Source: Cacconaster sp045114175
GTDB taxonomy: Bacteria; Bacteroidota; Bacteroidia; Bacteroidales; UBA932
Length of the DNA: 64,000 bases
Direction of reading: 5' to 3'
Assembly (NCBI GenBank): GCA_045114175.1
Contig: JBGUJZ010000048.1
Coordinates: 1-64,000 of the forward strand
Shown in pieces: positions 49,803 through 59,445 of the stretch; the first letter of the stretch is position 1; every line of letters begins with the position of its first letter. The notes beneath the pieces were generated by a model. It had not been told where the DNA came from and ran no database searches. It saw only the letters and a program-made list of their open reading frames with translations. A program made the translations under genes and the position numbers.

Positions 49803-52016
49803 ATGACGGTCACATCGGAAGAACTCCATTCCAAGCTCAAACATTTCTTCGGGTTTGAGGCCTTCAAGGGGAACCAGGAGGGAATTATTCAGTCGTTACT
49901 GGCTGGAAATGACGTCTTTGTCCTGATGCCTACCGGCGGCGGCAAGTCGCTCTGCTACCAGCTGCCCGCTCTCTTCCTGGAGGGAACCGCCATCGTCATC
50001 TCGCCGCTGATTGCCCTGATGAAGAACCAGGTAGACGCCATCCGCGGCTTTACCAACGGGGACGAGAGCATCGCCCACTTCCTGAACTCCTCGCTCAACA
50101 AGGCGCAGATCAAGGATGTGAAGGACGACCTTCTCTCCGGCCGCACCAAGTTGCTCTACGTCGCGCCTGAGTCGTTGACCAAAGAGGAGAACGTTGCTTT
50201 CCTCAAACAGCTGAAGATCTCCTTCTACGCGATTGACGAGGCCCACTGTATTTCCGAGTGGGGACACGACTTCCGTCCGGAGTACCGCCGCATCCGCCAG
50301 ATCGTGGAGGATATCGGCCGTGCGCCCATCATCGCCCTCACCGCCACGGCGACCCCCAAGGTGCAGTCGGATATTCAGAAAAACCTGGGTATGCCTGACG
50401 CGGAGGTCTTCAAGTCCTCCTTCAACCGCCCGAATCTCTACTACGAAATCCGCGACAAATCCAATCCCAAGCGCGATATCATCCGCTACATCAAGGAAAA
50501 CCCCGGCAAGAGCGGTATCATCTACTGCTTGAGCCGCCGCAAGGTGGAGGAGATCGCCGAATTGCTCAACATCAACGGCATCAAGGCGTTGCCCTACCAT
50601 GCCGGCATGGATTCCGTCACCCGCTCCCGCAACCAGGACGCCTTCCTGATGGAAGAGGTGGACGTGATCGTGGCCACCATCGCCTTCGGCATGGGTATCG
50701 ACAAGCCTGACGTGCGTTTCGTGATTCACTACGACATACCCAAGAGCCTGGAGGGTTACTATCAGGAGACGGGACGCGCCGGCCGCGACGGGCAGGAGGG
50801 ACAGTGCATTGCTTTCTACAGCTACAAGGATATCCAAAAACTCGAAAAGTTCATGCAGGGCAAGCCGGTTTCCGAACAGGAGATCGGACGCCAGTTGCTG
50901 GGAGAGACGCGTGCCTACGCCGAATCGAATCAGTGCCGCCGCCTCTTCCTGCTCAACTACTTCGGCGAAGAGTTCAAGCAGGACAACTGCGGCGCCTGCG
51001 ACAACTGTTTGCATCCCAAGAAGGAGTTCGACGGTCAGGAAGAGATGGCGCTCGTGCTGGAACTGATCGATTCGCTCAAGGAAAATTTCCGTCCGGAGCA
51101 TCTGGCCAACATCCTGCTGGGCGAAACCAACTCGGTGGTCAAATCCTACAACCACCACCGCCACCCGCTTTTCGGTGCCGGAAAAGACCGTACGGCGCGT
51201 TTCTGGACCGCCGTTATCCGCCAGGGTATCCTGCTGCAGCTGCTGGACAAGGATATCGAGCGCTACGGCCTGGTCACCATCACGGAGAAAGGTCGCGAAT
51301 TCCTGGCCGATCCGCATACGCTGATGCTGACGGAAGACCGTGAATTCGTGGAGGGCGAGGATGATGACGACGATGATGCGGCCGTAGCGGCCATCAAGCA
51401 CGCCGCCAGCGCCTCCGGCGGGGGCGATGAAAACCTGCTCGCCATGCTCAAGGATCTGCGCAAATCGGAATCCCGGCGACTCAACCTGCCGGCCTGGATC
51501 CTCTTCGGCGACCCTTCGTTGCAGGATATGACCATCCTCTATCCCACCACCATCGAGGAGCTGGTGCGCTGTCAGGGCGTGGGAGAGGGCAAGGCCCGTA
51601 AATTCGGCCGTCCCTTCGTAGAACTCATCGCCCGTTATGTAGAGGAGAATGAAATTATCCGTCCGGACGATCTCGTGGTCCGGTCCGCTCCCACCAAGAC
51701 TTCGGCCCGGCTGATGATTATCCAGGGCATTGACCGAAAACTACCTTTCGAGGATATCGCCGAGGCGCGTGACATGACGCTGGATGAACTGCTGGACAAC
51801 GTGGAGGCCATCATCGCCAGCGGAACCAGCCTGAACATTGATTACTACATCAAGCAGCAGGTTGACCCAGATATTCTCGAGGATATCTACACGTATTTCA
51901 AGGAAGAGGCCGATTCAGACTCCCTGAACGACGCCCTCAAGGCGCTCGGCCCGGACTACACGGAACTGGAAATCCGCCTGGTCCGCATCAAGTTCATCTC
52001 CGAACTCGGAAACTAA
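49803..52016 (+). CDS. recQ: ATP-dependent DNA helicase RecQ
   Basis: A 737-residue helicase. From the ATG at 49803: Walker A MPTGGGKSLCYQLPA, DEAH box in YAIDEAHCISEWGHDFRPEYR, ALTATATP, IAFGMGIDKPDVRFVIHYDIPKSLEGYYQETGRAGRDG, a zinc site (C-RRLFLLNYFGEEF-DNCGACDNC), the RQC winged helix, and a C-terminal HRDC domain (about 515-590). A further 120 residues follow the HRDC, partly as in other Bacteroidota RecQ. Start at 49770 would add MLNFVRSKLRG and is less likely. Works in recombination and replication restart. Confidence 0.93.
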   Translation: MTVTSEELHSKLKHFFGFEAFKGNQEGIIQSLLAGNDVFVLMPTGGGKSLCYQLPALFLEGTAIVISPLIALMKNQVDAIRGFTNGDESIAHFLNSSLNKAQIKDVKDDLLSGRTKLLYVAPESLTKEENVAFLKQLKISFYAIDEAHCISEWGHDFRPEYRRIRQIVEDIGRAPIIALTATATPKVQSDIQKNLGMPDAEVFKSSFNRPNLYYEIRDKSNPKRDIIRYIKENPGKSGIIYCLSRRKVEEIAELLNINGIKALPYHAGMDSVTRSRNQDAFLMEEVDVIVATIAFGMGIDKPDVRFVIHYDIPKSLEGYYQETGRAGRDGQEGQCIAFYSYKDIQKLEKFMQGKPVSEQEIGRQLLGETRAYAESNQCRRLFLLNYFGEEFKQDNCGACDNCLHPKKEFDGQEEMALVLELIDSLKENFRPEHLANILLGETNSVVKSYNHHRHPLFGAGKDRTARFWTAVIRQGILLQLLDKDIERYGLVTITEKGREFLADPHTLMLTEDREFVEGEDDDDDDAAVAAIKHAASASGGGDENLLAMLKDLRKSESRRLNLPAWILFGDPSLQDMTILYPTTIEELVRCQGVGEGKARKFGRPFVELIARYVEENEIIRPDDLVVRSAPTKTSARLMIIQGIDRKLPFEDIAEARDMTLDELLDNVEAIIASGTSLNIDYYIKQQVDPDILEDIYTYFKEEADSDSLNDALKALGPDYTELEIRLVRIKFISELGN

Positions 52017-52091
52017 TTCTTCAACGCCACCTGGGCGGTATTGTCGATCGTCAGGTAGATGGGATAGAATCCCAGGTCGTCCAGCGGGGTG
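52013..52091 (-). pseudogene. Orphan 3'-end copy of the ctp (S41 peptidase) gene
   Basis: Bases 52020-52091 match 52801-52872 at 68 of 72 positions, and on the minus strand encode the same C-terminal peptide (TPLDDLGFYPIYLTIDNTAQ then VALK), here ending KN and TAG at 52015-52013, overlapping the recQ stop. All four differences are synonymous, so both copies come from functional genes. The copy has no upstream coding part. Confidence 0.8.
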
Positions 52092-52110
52092 ATACTGCGC
52101 AAAAAAGATG

Positions 52111-52614
52111 CTAGTATAGCGATTCCCCTAGTAAGAGATCTTCGTTGATTACAATAGTGAAATTGATAGCTTCGAGATCTTTGAGATATAGTTCTAGTAC
52201 TCTGACGATGCTCTCATCGTTGTATGCCTCATCCTTGGGCTTGTACATCCTTTTAACATACTTATCCTTATCAATAATAAGAACTTCCAGTATTGCCTCA
52301 TTGCCCATCTCTTTCAACGATGTTAAGACTGACGTTTGATACGGAAAAAAAAGAACAGTGTCTGAAGATATGTAATGATCCTCTCCTGTCCTAATATAGT
52401 ACTCATAGTCGGGACTTGTATCCCAGTCTCGACACACCTCTCCAGCAGTATAATTGCCAGATGTTGTATTGATGATTGTGAGGGATCTTTCAGCTAACAT
52501 ATAATTGTGATAGTCATCCCAAAACAGCAAAAGGCTGCATGAAGAGAGTGTTATCAAAATACAGAAAAAGCCAAAGAGAATAAACCGAGCTATCTTTCGC
52601 ATACTCTTTCTCAT
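52111..52614 (-). CDS. Hypothetical lipoprotein on an AT-rich insertion
   Basis: A 167-residue protein with a lipoprotein signal (FFCILITLSSCSLLLF, lipobox Cys near residue 26) and a soluble part rich in Tyr, Asp and Glu with no family I recognise. ATG at 52614 is used; an ATG at 52602 is equally possible. The DNA is clearly more AT-rich than its neighbours, and the gene lies between two copies of the ctp 3' end, so it is probably acquired. No recombinase or toxin partner is present. An envelope immunity or decoy protein is possible but unsupported. Confidence 0.6.
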   Translation of the reverse strand: MRKSMRKIARFILFGFFCILITLSSCSLLLFWDDYHNYMLAERSLTIINTTSGNYTAGEVCRDWDTSPDYEYYIRTGEDHYISSDTVLFFPYQTSVLTSLKEMGNEAILEVLIIDKDKYVKRMYKPKDEAYNDESIVRVLELYLKDLEAINFTIVINEDLLLGESLY

Positions 52615-52749
52615 TATTTAATAGGATAAGGTATCATACGATACAACAACGCGTTTAAACCTCCTGTTATTAAGGATAAGTGATGTCAATAGCGATAACG
52701 GAAGCAGTCGCAAGGCAAGTCAATAGAAGTGATTGCCACTAAGATAGCT

Positions 52750-52772
52750 CATTTGGATGAGAACTCCAAATG
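52750..52772. other. Hairpin in the non-coding AT-rich stretch between the lipoprotein and ctp genes
   Basis: CATTTGGA (52750-52757) and TCCAAATG (52765-52772) form an 8-bp stem with a 7-nt loop just downstream of the ctp stop (52781-52779), so it may end the ctp transcript. The rest of 52615-52749 holds no gene I can support. Confidence 0.4.
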
Positions 52773-52778
52773 ATAACG

Positions 52779-54407
52779 TTAAAGCGAAGACGAATCGCCT
52801 TTCAGCGCCACCTGGGCGGTATTGTCGATCGTCAGGTAGATGGGGTAGAAGCCCAGGTCGTCCAGCGGTGTGGCGCGGCCGATCATGGCGCGCAGCTGCG
52901 TGAGCATCAGTTCGCCGGAAATGGCCCACTCCTTTACAGTGGGGTTCAGGCCACGGGCGGCGGTGAAAGCCAGGAACTCCCGTTTCAAATCCAGCGTTTT
53001 CAGGAAGGCGTCCAATGCTTCGCGGGTGGTGATGCCGCGCAGGCGGGCGCGGTGGGCGTCGCTGAACTGGGTGACGAACTTGTACTGCAGGCTCTGGCGG
53101 TTGCATTTGACCAAAAAGTCGGTGACCAGCGTCGTGTCCAGCGGGACGAAGACGTCCGGGATGATGCCGCCTCCGCCGTACACCACTTTCCCGCCCGGCG
53201 TGACGAATTTGAGTGAGTCGTTGACCTTGATGCTGTCGGCCGACATCATCTCGCCGTGGAGATAGCGGTCGTAGATGTCGTAGGCGTAATCATCCGAATA
53301 GGGTTTCTGGATGCAGCGGCCGGTAGGGGTGTGATAACGTGCCACCGTCACGCGGATGCCGCTGCCGTCGGTGAAATAGATGGGTTCCTGCACAAGTCCC
53401 TTGCCAAAGGAGCGCAGGCCGTAGATCGTTCCCCGGTCGTTGTCCTGCATGGCCCCGGCAAAAATCTCGCTGGATGAGGCGGAATTCTCGTCTATTAGCA
53501 CCGCCAGGTCGATGTCGCGCAGGCGGCCGCGGCCGTCAGCCTTGTACTCTTCCCGCTTGCGGTGGGCGCCTTCCAGATAGACTACGAGTTGTCCCTGTTC
53601 CAGGAATTCGTTGCACATCAGCAGTGCCTGGTCCATATAGCCGCCGCTGTTGCCGCGCAGGTCAAAGAGCAGACGGGTCATGCCCTCTGCCCGCAACTCC
53701 ACGGCGGCCTTGATGAATTCCGTGTAGCTGGTACGGGTAAATTTGGAAAGCTTGATATATCCGGTGGTGTCGTTCACCATAAAGGCTACATCCACGCTCT
53801 TTTCGGAAATCTTGCTGCGCACGATGTCGAACGAGACCAGTTCACCCTCGCGGAGAACGCCAATCTTGACATGTGTATTTTTAGGACCACGCATCAGCCG
53901 GACCATCGAATCCTGCGCCATCTTGACGCCGGCAATCGGGGTATCGTCCACCTGTACGATCCGGTCGCCGGAAAGGATGCCAACCTTCTCGGCCGGGCCG
54001 CCGGCAACCACGTTGCTCACGACCGCCGTATCTTCCGGTACGGTAAACTGGATGCCGATGCCGAAGAATTCACCCATCAGCGATTCGTCGGCACTCTGGA
54101 GATCTTTTGGGGAGAGATAGACCGAATGGGGATCGAGCTGCGCGAGAATCAGCGGAAGGATATCCTCCGTGACCTCGGCCGCGTTGAGCGAATCCACATA
54201 GTTGGCGGCGATGTTATCCAGAATAACCGTCAGCTTGCTCCAGTTCTGACGGTTCCCCGCAGCGGCTTGTTCGGCCGACACGACCGGTGCTCCGCCGGCT
54301 AATCGCCGCTCACGGAGACCGAGGGTCTGGATCAGGATAGCCAGACCGATAATCAGCAGGACGGCAATCAGGATACCGCCCACCTGCTTCCGGTCAGGCC
54401 TCTTCAT
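52779..54407 (-). CDS. ctp: S41 family C-terminal processing peptidase
   Basis: A 542-residue protein with an N-terminal membrane anchor (GGILIAVLLIIGLAILIQTL), a PDZ domain (about 85-170: MGEFFGIGIQFTVPEDTAVV, GPAEKVGILSGDRIVQVDD) and the protease core (LLFDLRGNSGGYMDQAL, DENSASSSEIFAGAMQDNDRG with the catalytic Ser, RSFGKGLVQ with the Lys). It trims or degrades periplasmic proteins. The C-terminus ends KGDSSSL, unlike the orphan copy (KN). Overlaps the deaminase gene by 14 bp. Confidence 0.93.
   Translation of the reverse strand: MKRPDRKQVGGILIAVLLIIGLAILIQTLGLRERRLAGGAPVVSAEQAAAGNRQNWSKLTVILDNIAANYVDSLNAAEVTEDILPLILAQLDPHSVYLSPKDLQSADESLMGEFFGIGIQFTVPEDTAVVSNVVAGGPAEKVGILSGDRIVQVDDTPIAGVKMAQDSMVRLMRGPKNTHVKIGVLREGELVSFDIVRSKISEKSVDVAFMVNDTTGYIKLSKFTRTSYTEFIKAAVELRAEGMTRLLFDLRGNSGGYMDQALLMCNEFLEQGQLVVYLEGAHRKREEYKADGRGRLRDIDLAVLIDENSASSSEIFAGAMQDNDRGTIYGLRSFGKGLVQEPIYFTDGSGIRVTVARYHTPTGRCIQKPYSDDYAYDIYDRYLHGEMMSADSIKVNDSLKFVTPGGKVVYGGGGIIPDVFVPLDTTLVTDFLVKCNRQSLQYKFVTQFSDAHRARLRGITTREALDAFLKTLDLKREFLAFTAARGLNPTVKEWAISGELMLTQLRAMIGRATPLDDLGFYPIYLTIDNTAQVALKGDSSSL
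52801..52872. repeat. Direct repeat, ctp-internal copy
   Basis: 72 bp matching 52020-52091 with four mismatches; this copy lies inside the intact ctp gene. The repeat distance is 781 bp. Confidence 0.85.
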
Positions 54408-54822
54408 ATTTCACCACTTCGATACCGGCCCTGCGGAGCAGGTCAATTCCATCCGTGATGCGATACTCCTCACTGTACACCACCCGCTTGATGCCCGACT
54501 GGATAATCAGTTTTGCGCATTCCAGGCAGGGAGAGGCGGTCACATAGAGGGTGGCACCGTCACTGCTGTTGCTGCTCTTGGCCACTTTGGTGATGGCGTT
54601 GGCCTCTGCATGAAGCACGTAGGGCTTGGTTACGTCGTTCTCCTCGCAGACGTTTTCGAACCCGGAAGGGGTTCCGTTGTAGCCGTCGGAGATAATCATC
54701 CGGTCTTTGACGATGAGCGCGCCCACCTGGCGACGCTTGCAGTAGGAATTACGTGCCCACACGGCGGCCATATCCAGGTAGCTGCCGTCGAACTGATGCT
54801 GTTTCTTCTCGGATTCGGTCAT
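54394..54822 (-). CDS. dCMP deaminase-like cytidine/deoxycytidylate deaminase
   Basis: A 142-residue zinc deaminase: H71-A-E73 in LHAEANAITKV and P98-C99-L-E-C102 in ASPCLECAKLIIQSG form the zinc and catalytic site; RRQVGALIVKDRMIISDGYNGTPSGF is typical of dCMP deaminases and ComEB. Probably makes dUMP from dCMP for thymidylate synthesis. It lies 12 bp after the ligase gene and overlaps ctp. Confidence 0.9.
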   Translation of the reverse strand: MTESEKKQHQFDGSYLDMAAVWARNSYCKRRQVGALIVKDRMIISDGYNGTPSGFENVCEENDVTKPYVLHAEANAITKVAKSSNSSDGATLYVTASPCLECAKLIIQSGIKRVVYSEEYRITDGIDLLRRAGIEVVKYEEA

Positions 54823-54834
54823 AACTTCAGGCTA

Positions 54835-56502
54835 TTATCGGCGGTGATAGAGATAACGTTTGATGCTGCGCTTCGGGGTCTTTTCGAACTCCTCGGGGAA
54901 GATCTGGACCTCGGTCACCTTGCAGTAGGTAGGAAGTTCGAGGTTGGTCACCTTCATCTCGTCCATGAACATCTTGGTCAGCGATGCGGTGTCGGCCGGC
55001 AGGCCGTCCTGTTCGATGGCGTCGAAGTCCGGATAGATGAGCGCCGTGAGGCTGCCGGCGTCTTCGCCTTCAACCACCAGCGATTCACCTACATAAGCGA
55101 GGTTGTTGATGCTGCTCTCGATCTCTTCAGGATAGATGTTCTGGCCGGAAGGTCCCAGGATCATGCTCTTGCTGCGGCCGCGGATATAGAGGTAACCGTC
55201 TTTGTCGATCACGCCCATGTCGCCCGTGCGGAGCCAGCCCTTGTTGAGGACGGCCTTCGTGGCCTCCGGATTCTTGTAGTAGCCCAGGAAGACGTTGTCG
55301 CCCTTGACCATGATTTCACCCGGTACGTTCTCCGGATCGGGGGAATCGATCTTGAGGTCGATCTTCTGGGTGGCCTTGCCGCAGGCGTAGAGGCGGCACT
55401 TGTTCCAGTGCGTGTAGCTGATGATCGGGCCGCACTCCGTCATGCCGTATCCCACGGTGAGCGGGAATTTGATGCGGCGCAGGAAGGCCTCCACCTCGCG
55501 GTTGAGGGGAGCGCCGCCCACAATGACCTCCTCGAACTGGCCGCCGAAGGCGTCAATCAGCCGCTGGCGGATGGTGTTGAGGATGATCTGGTCGATCATC
55601 GGCAGCGAGAGGAACATCTTGATATAGTTCTTGCTGATGAAAGGTACCAGCATGTTCTTGTAGATCTTCTCCAGAATCAGCGGTACGGAGACCACCAGGT
55701 TGGGCTTGATCTCCTTCATGGCCTCCAGGATCACCTTCGGGCTCGGGAGACGGGTGAGGAAATAGATGTGGGCGCCGATGCAGAACTCGTAGATAAACTC
55801 GAACTGCATGCCGAACATATGGGCGGTGGGCAGCATCGAAACGATACGAGACTGGTTGTTCATGTGCGGCTCGGCGGTGTAGGCGAAATCCAGGTTGTAG
55901 ACCATCGAGCGGTAGGGGAGCATCACGCCTTTGGAAAAACCTGTGCTGCCGGAGGTATAGCTGATCAGGGCCAGTTCCTCGGGCTTGTCCTCGTAGTAGT
56001 CAAGGTCTTTCGGGCCGAAGTCCGGATAGCGCTCCTTGAAGAGGTCGCCCACCGTGCTGCGGAAGCTGGCGTACTCCTCTTTCCGGGCGTAGGCCACCTC
56101 AAATTCCGTCAGGGTGATAATGGCCTCCAGTTCAGGCATCTCTGCCGCGTTGAGGTTCTCCCAGATGACGTTGCCGATGAAGAGCAGCTTTGCGTCGCTG
56201 TGGTTCACCAGATGGTGGATGGCGCCCGGTTTGAATTCGTGCAGCAGCGGAACCACGACGGCGCCGTAGGTCAGGATGGCCAGGTAGGCCACCGTCCAGT
56301 TCGCCTGGTTCTTGGAACAGAGCGCAATCTTGTCACCCTTCTGGATGCCGCAGCATTCGAAGTAAATATGGATTCTCGCAATCATCTCGGCCACTTCGCC
56401 GTAGGTCATCGTCTTGCCGTGGTAATCGGAAAGCGCGGGGCGGTCCCAGTTTTTCTTGAGGGACTCTTCGAAGCGGGCGTTGAGAGAGGATGATTTCTTC
56501 AT
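54835..56502 (-). CDS. AMP-forming long-chain fatty acid--CoA ligase
   Basis: A 555-residue adenylate-forming enzyme. Start at 56502 (MKKSSSLNARFEES); an ATG at 56565 is inside the ABC gene and adds an unlike tail. Motifs: LALISYTSGSTGFSKGVMLPYR (AMP loop), VGYGMTECGPIISYTHWN and GWLRTGDMGVIDKDGYLYIRGRSK, plus a C-terminal Lys region (TPKRSIKRYLY). It activates fatty acids as acyl-CoA or acyl-AMP. It follows the exporter gene by 10 bp. Confidence 0.92.
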   Translation of the reverse strand: MKKSSSLNARFEESLKKNWDRPALSDYHGKTMTYGEVAEMIARIHIYFECCGIQKGDKIALCSKNQANWTVAYLAILTYGAVVVPLLHEFKPGAIHHLVNHSDAKLLFIGNVIWENLNAAEMPELEAIITLTEFEVAYARKEEYASFRSTVGDLFKERYPDFGPKDLDYYEDKPEELALISYTSGSTGFSKGVMLPYRSMVYNLDFAYTAEPHMNNQSRIVSMLPTAHMFGMQFEFIYEFCIGAHIYFLTRLPSPKVILEAMKEIKPNLVVSVPLILEKIYKNMLVPFISKNYIKMFLSLPMIDQIILNTIRQRLIDAFGGQFEEVIVGGAPLNREVEAFLRRIKFPLTVGYGMTECGPIISYTHWNKCRLYACGKATQKIDLKIDSPDPENVPGEIMVKGDNVFLGYYKNPEATKAVLNKGWLRTGDMGVIDKDGYLYIRGRSKSMILGPSGQNIYPEEIESSINNLAYVGESLVVEGEDAGSLTALIYPDFDAIEQDGLPADTASLTKMFMDEMKVTNLELPTYCKVTEVQIFPEEFEKTPKRSIKRYLYHRR

Positions 56503-56512
56503 ATTGTCGGTT

Positions 56513-58336
56513 TTATGAAAAGTCTTGTAAACTGCAAAGATGCGAATAAAGTCCGCCTTTTGCAACCAATTCGTCGTGGGTGCCCCGTTCTGCGACGGCG
56601 CCGTCTCGGAGCACGATGATCTCGTCGGCGTGGCGAACGGTGGAAAGGCGGTGGGCGATTACCAGCGAGGTGCGGTTTTGCATGAGCCCCGCAAGCGCTT
56701 CCTGCACAAGCCGTTCGCTCTCGGTATCGAGACTCGAGGTGGCCTCGTCCAGAATCAGGATGGGGGGATTCTTCAGCACGGCGCGGGCAATGGCAATCCG
56801 CTGCCGCTGGCCGCCGGAGAGCTTTTCGCCGCCTTCGCCGATATTGGTCAGGTAGCCCTTTTCCATCCGGGAGATGAATTCGTCGGCATTGGCAATCCTG
56901 GCGGCCGCCACGACCTGCTCCATCGTGACGTTCTCGCGGCCGAAGGCGATATTGCCGAATACCGTGTCGTTGAAGAGCACCGCCTCCTGAGGCACGATTC
57001 CCATCAGGCTGCGCAGGTCGCCCAATCGCAGCGATCTGATATCATTGCCATCCAGCAGGATGCGGCCTTCCTCTACATCCCGGAAGCGGGGGAGCAGGTC
57101 GGCCAACGTAGATTTTCCGGCGCCGGAGGGGCCTACGATGGCCACCATCTTGCCCTTGGGCAGGGTGAAGCTGACCTCGCGAAGCACCGGCTCACCACCA
57201 TACGAGAAAGTAACCCCACGGTACTCAATACCCTTTTCAAATCCGGTAACGGGCTTGGCATCAGGGGCTTCCTTGATACGTGCGGGAGTATCGAGCAGCG
57301 CAAAGATCCGTTCGCCGGAAACCAGTCCCTTGCGGATCTGCGCGTAGGAATTGGAGAGCGCCTTGGCCGGTTCCAGCACCTTCCAATAAAACATGATATA
57401 GACGATGAAGCTCTCCCAGCTCATTCCGAGCTTGCCGTGAAGGTTGAGCCAGCCGCCGTAGAAAAGAACCACGGCGCCGATGGTGATGCCCAGAAACTCG
57501 GAGGTGGGGGAGGCCAGTTCCTGCCGGTTCCAGACGCGGCGGAGCGACCGGCGATGATCGTCATTGGTCTTCGTAAAACGTTCGCCCACATAGCGTTCTG
57601 CCCGGAAGGCCTTGATGATGCGTGCCCCCGAGAGCGCCTCGTCGAAATGGCTGAGGATGCGTCCCATCAGGCTCTGCGTCTCCACGCTTTCCGCGCGCAG
57701 GCGGCGCGTAATGCGGGTAATGACCAGGGCCGAGAGTGGCAAGGCAATGAGGGAAACCAGCGTCAGCCGGGGCGACATGTAGAAGAGCATCGCCAGGAAA
57801 CCGATCACCAGCAGCGGCTCGCGGAAAAGTACGTGGAAACTGCCGGCAATGCTGTTCTGCACTTCGCTCACGTCATTTGAAACGCTTGAGAGGATATCCC
57901 CCTTGCGGGTTTCGCCATAACCCCCCACCGGCATCGCGGCAATCTTGCGAAAGAGGTCGTCACGCAGGTTGCCCATCATCCGCGTCTTGAGGCTTACCAG
58001 GATCCGCTGGGAAAGGTAGCGGCAGAGGTCGGCCATAAAGCAGGCGGCCACCAGCGAAAGGCTCACCAGCAGCAGGCCGCGCAGCACGCCGCCCGACTGG
58101 ATGGTATCGGCCAGCAGCCAGGAAAAGTATGCCTTAACATAATCCAGCGAGAAGGCGAATTCTGGCCGGGCCGTGACGGTAATGGTTTCATTTTCAAAGA
58201 GAACGGTCAGGAACGGACCCAGCAGCGCATAGTTGGCAATGCCGAAGACGACCGAAAGGATCGAAAGCAGCAGGTAGGGCGGCCAGTAGCGGCCGTAAGG
58301 TTTCCCATATTGCAATATGCGGCGGAAGGTACTCAT
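56513..58336 (-). CDS. MsbA-like ABC exporter, fused permease and ATPase
   Basis: A 607-residue protein with six membrane helices in the first 340 residues and an ATPase domain: VGPSGAGKSTLADLLPRF (Walker A), LSGGQRQRIAIARAVLKN (signature), PILILDEATSSLDTESE (Walker B) and IAHRLSTVRHAD (H-loop). Homology is to lipid A/multidrug exporters. Its start overlaps the glycosyltransferase stop by 4 bp, so a glycolipid substrate is plausible but inferred. Confidence 0.92.
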   Translation of the reverse strand: MSTFRRILQYGKPYGRYWPPYLLLSILSVVFGIANYALLGPFLTVLFENETITVTARPEFAFSLDYVKAYFSWLLADTIQSGGVLRGLLLVSLSLVAACFMADLCRYLSQRILVSLKTRMMGNLRDDLFRKIAAMPVGGYGETRKGDILSSVSNDVSEVQNSIAGSFHVLFREPLLVIGFLAMLFYMSPRLTLVSLIALPLSALVITRITRRLRAESVETQSLMGRILSHFDEALSGARIIKAFRAERYVGERFTKTNDDHRRSLRRVWNRQELASPTSEFLGITIGAVVLFYGGWLNLHGKLGMSWESFIVYIMFYWKVLEPAKALSNSYAQIRKGLVSGERIFALLDTPARIKEAPDAKPVTGFEKGIEYRGVTFSYGGEPVLREVSFTLPKGKMVAIVGPSGAGKSTLADLLPRFRDVEEGRILLDGNDIRSLRLGDLRSLMGIVPQEAVLFNDTVFGNIAFGRENVTMEQVVAAARIANADEFISRMEKGYLTNIGEGGEKLSGGQRQRIAIARAVLKNPPILILDEATSSLDTESERLVQEALAGLMQNRTSLVIAHRLSTVRHADEIIVLRDGAVAERGTHDELVAKGGLYSHLCSLQDFS

Positions 58337-59445
58337 CGTTTCCGGACCAGGGTTTCAACGTATTGCAGGTAGCGGGCGGTTACCCGTTCCCAGGTATAAT
58401 GGTCGCGGACCAGCGCAAAGTTGGTTTCCACGGCTTTTGAAAAATCTTGCATTTCAGCCGCCTTTTGCAGCGCTTCGGCAATATCATCGGCCCGCTCGGG
58501 GCGCACCCAGAGGGCACTGTCGGGCTGCAGCACCTCCTGATTTGCTTCGATGCTCGAAGCCAGAATGGGGCGGCGGTAGCTCATCGCTTCCAGCAGCACG
58601 ATAGAGAGTCCCTCAATCGTGGAGGGGAGGCAGAAGAGGGCGGCGTTGCGCAACAGGCAATCCTTGTCGGCTCCGTAAACAGCCCCGGTAAACACCACCT
58701 CCGGATGTCCCTCGCCCAGCGCATGAAGCTTTGCCACATAGTCAGGCATCGCATCGTTCGCACCGGCAATCACCAGTTTCCAGCCGGAAAGGCCGGCGGC
58801 CAGGAAGCCCTGAATCAGGTAGTCCGGATTCTTGTCGGGCACCAGGCGGCCCATGGACAGGAAAAACCGGCCCGGGGTAAGGTCGAACCGCTGCAGGATT
58901 TCGGAAGCAGGTGCTTCGGCCGGCGGCAGGTTGACCGCGGTGGGGATGGTGACCGCATCGCGGTTGTAATGCTCTTTGTAGTAGCGGACCTGGCTCTCGC
59001 TGCACATGATCAGGTGGCGGTTCGTGCGGGCGGAGCGGCGCTCCATCCGCTTGAGGATCCGCTGCTGGCGCGGAGAGTACTTGCTGCGCTGCCATTCGTG
59101 GCCGTGCCCCTCCATCACCGTGGGGATGCCGCAGAGCCGGGGAATCCAGCTCCAGAGAGCCGGCGGCCAGGCATTGTAGTGAATCAGCGAGACCCCCTTC
59201 TCGCGGAACAGCGTGCGCAGGGTGGCCTTCAGGGATACCCATGGTTTGCAGAGCAGATTGCTTTTCGGCCCCTTCATGGAAATTACCTTGAATCCGTTCA
59301 CGGTCTCTACGCCGCGGTGGTCACTTTCGCAATAGACGACCGCTTCGTGGCCAGCGCGCACGAGTTGCGTAGCGAGATTGTACATATAGTTCTCGATACC
59401 GCCCAGGATCCGGATATCCCGTCCGCCTATGAAGACGATTTTCAT
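58333..59445 (-). CDS. Glycosyltransferase family 4
   Basis: A 370-residue GT-B enzyme from the ATG at 59445 (MKIVFIGGRDIRILGGIENY, the typical GGIE start); longer frames read into the radical SAM gene. The donor-binding half has FFLSMGRLVPDKNPDYLIQGF and CLPSTIEGLSIVLLEAMSYRRPI (E-x7-E). Probably adds a sugar to a lipid or polysaccharide in the cytoplasm. Coupled by 4-bp ATGA overlaps to both neighbours. Confidence 0.9.
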   Translation of the reverse strand: MKIVFIGGRDIRILGGIENYMYNLATQLVRAGHEAVVYCESDHRGVETVNGFKVISMKGPKSNLLCKPWVSLKATLRTLFREKGVSLIHYNAWPPALWSWIPRLCGIPTVMEGHGHEWQRSKYSPRQQRILKRMERRSARTNRHLIMCSESQVRYYKEHYNRDAVTIPTAVNLPPAEAPASEILQRFDLTPGRFFLSMGRLVPDKNPDYLIQGFLAAGLSGWKLVIAGANDAMPDYVAKLHALGEGHPEVVFTGAVYGADKDCLLRNAALFCLPSTIEGLSIVLLEAMSYRRPILASSIEANQEVLQPDSALWVRPERADDIAEALQKAAEMQDFSKAVETNFALVRDHYTWERVTARYLQYVETLVRKR

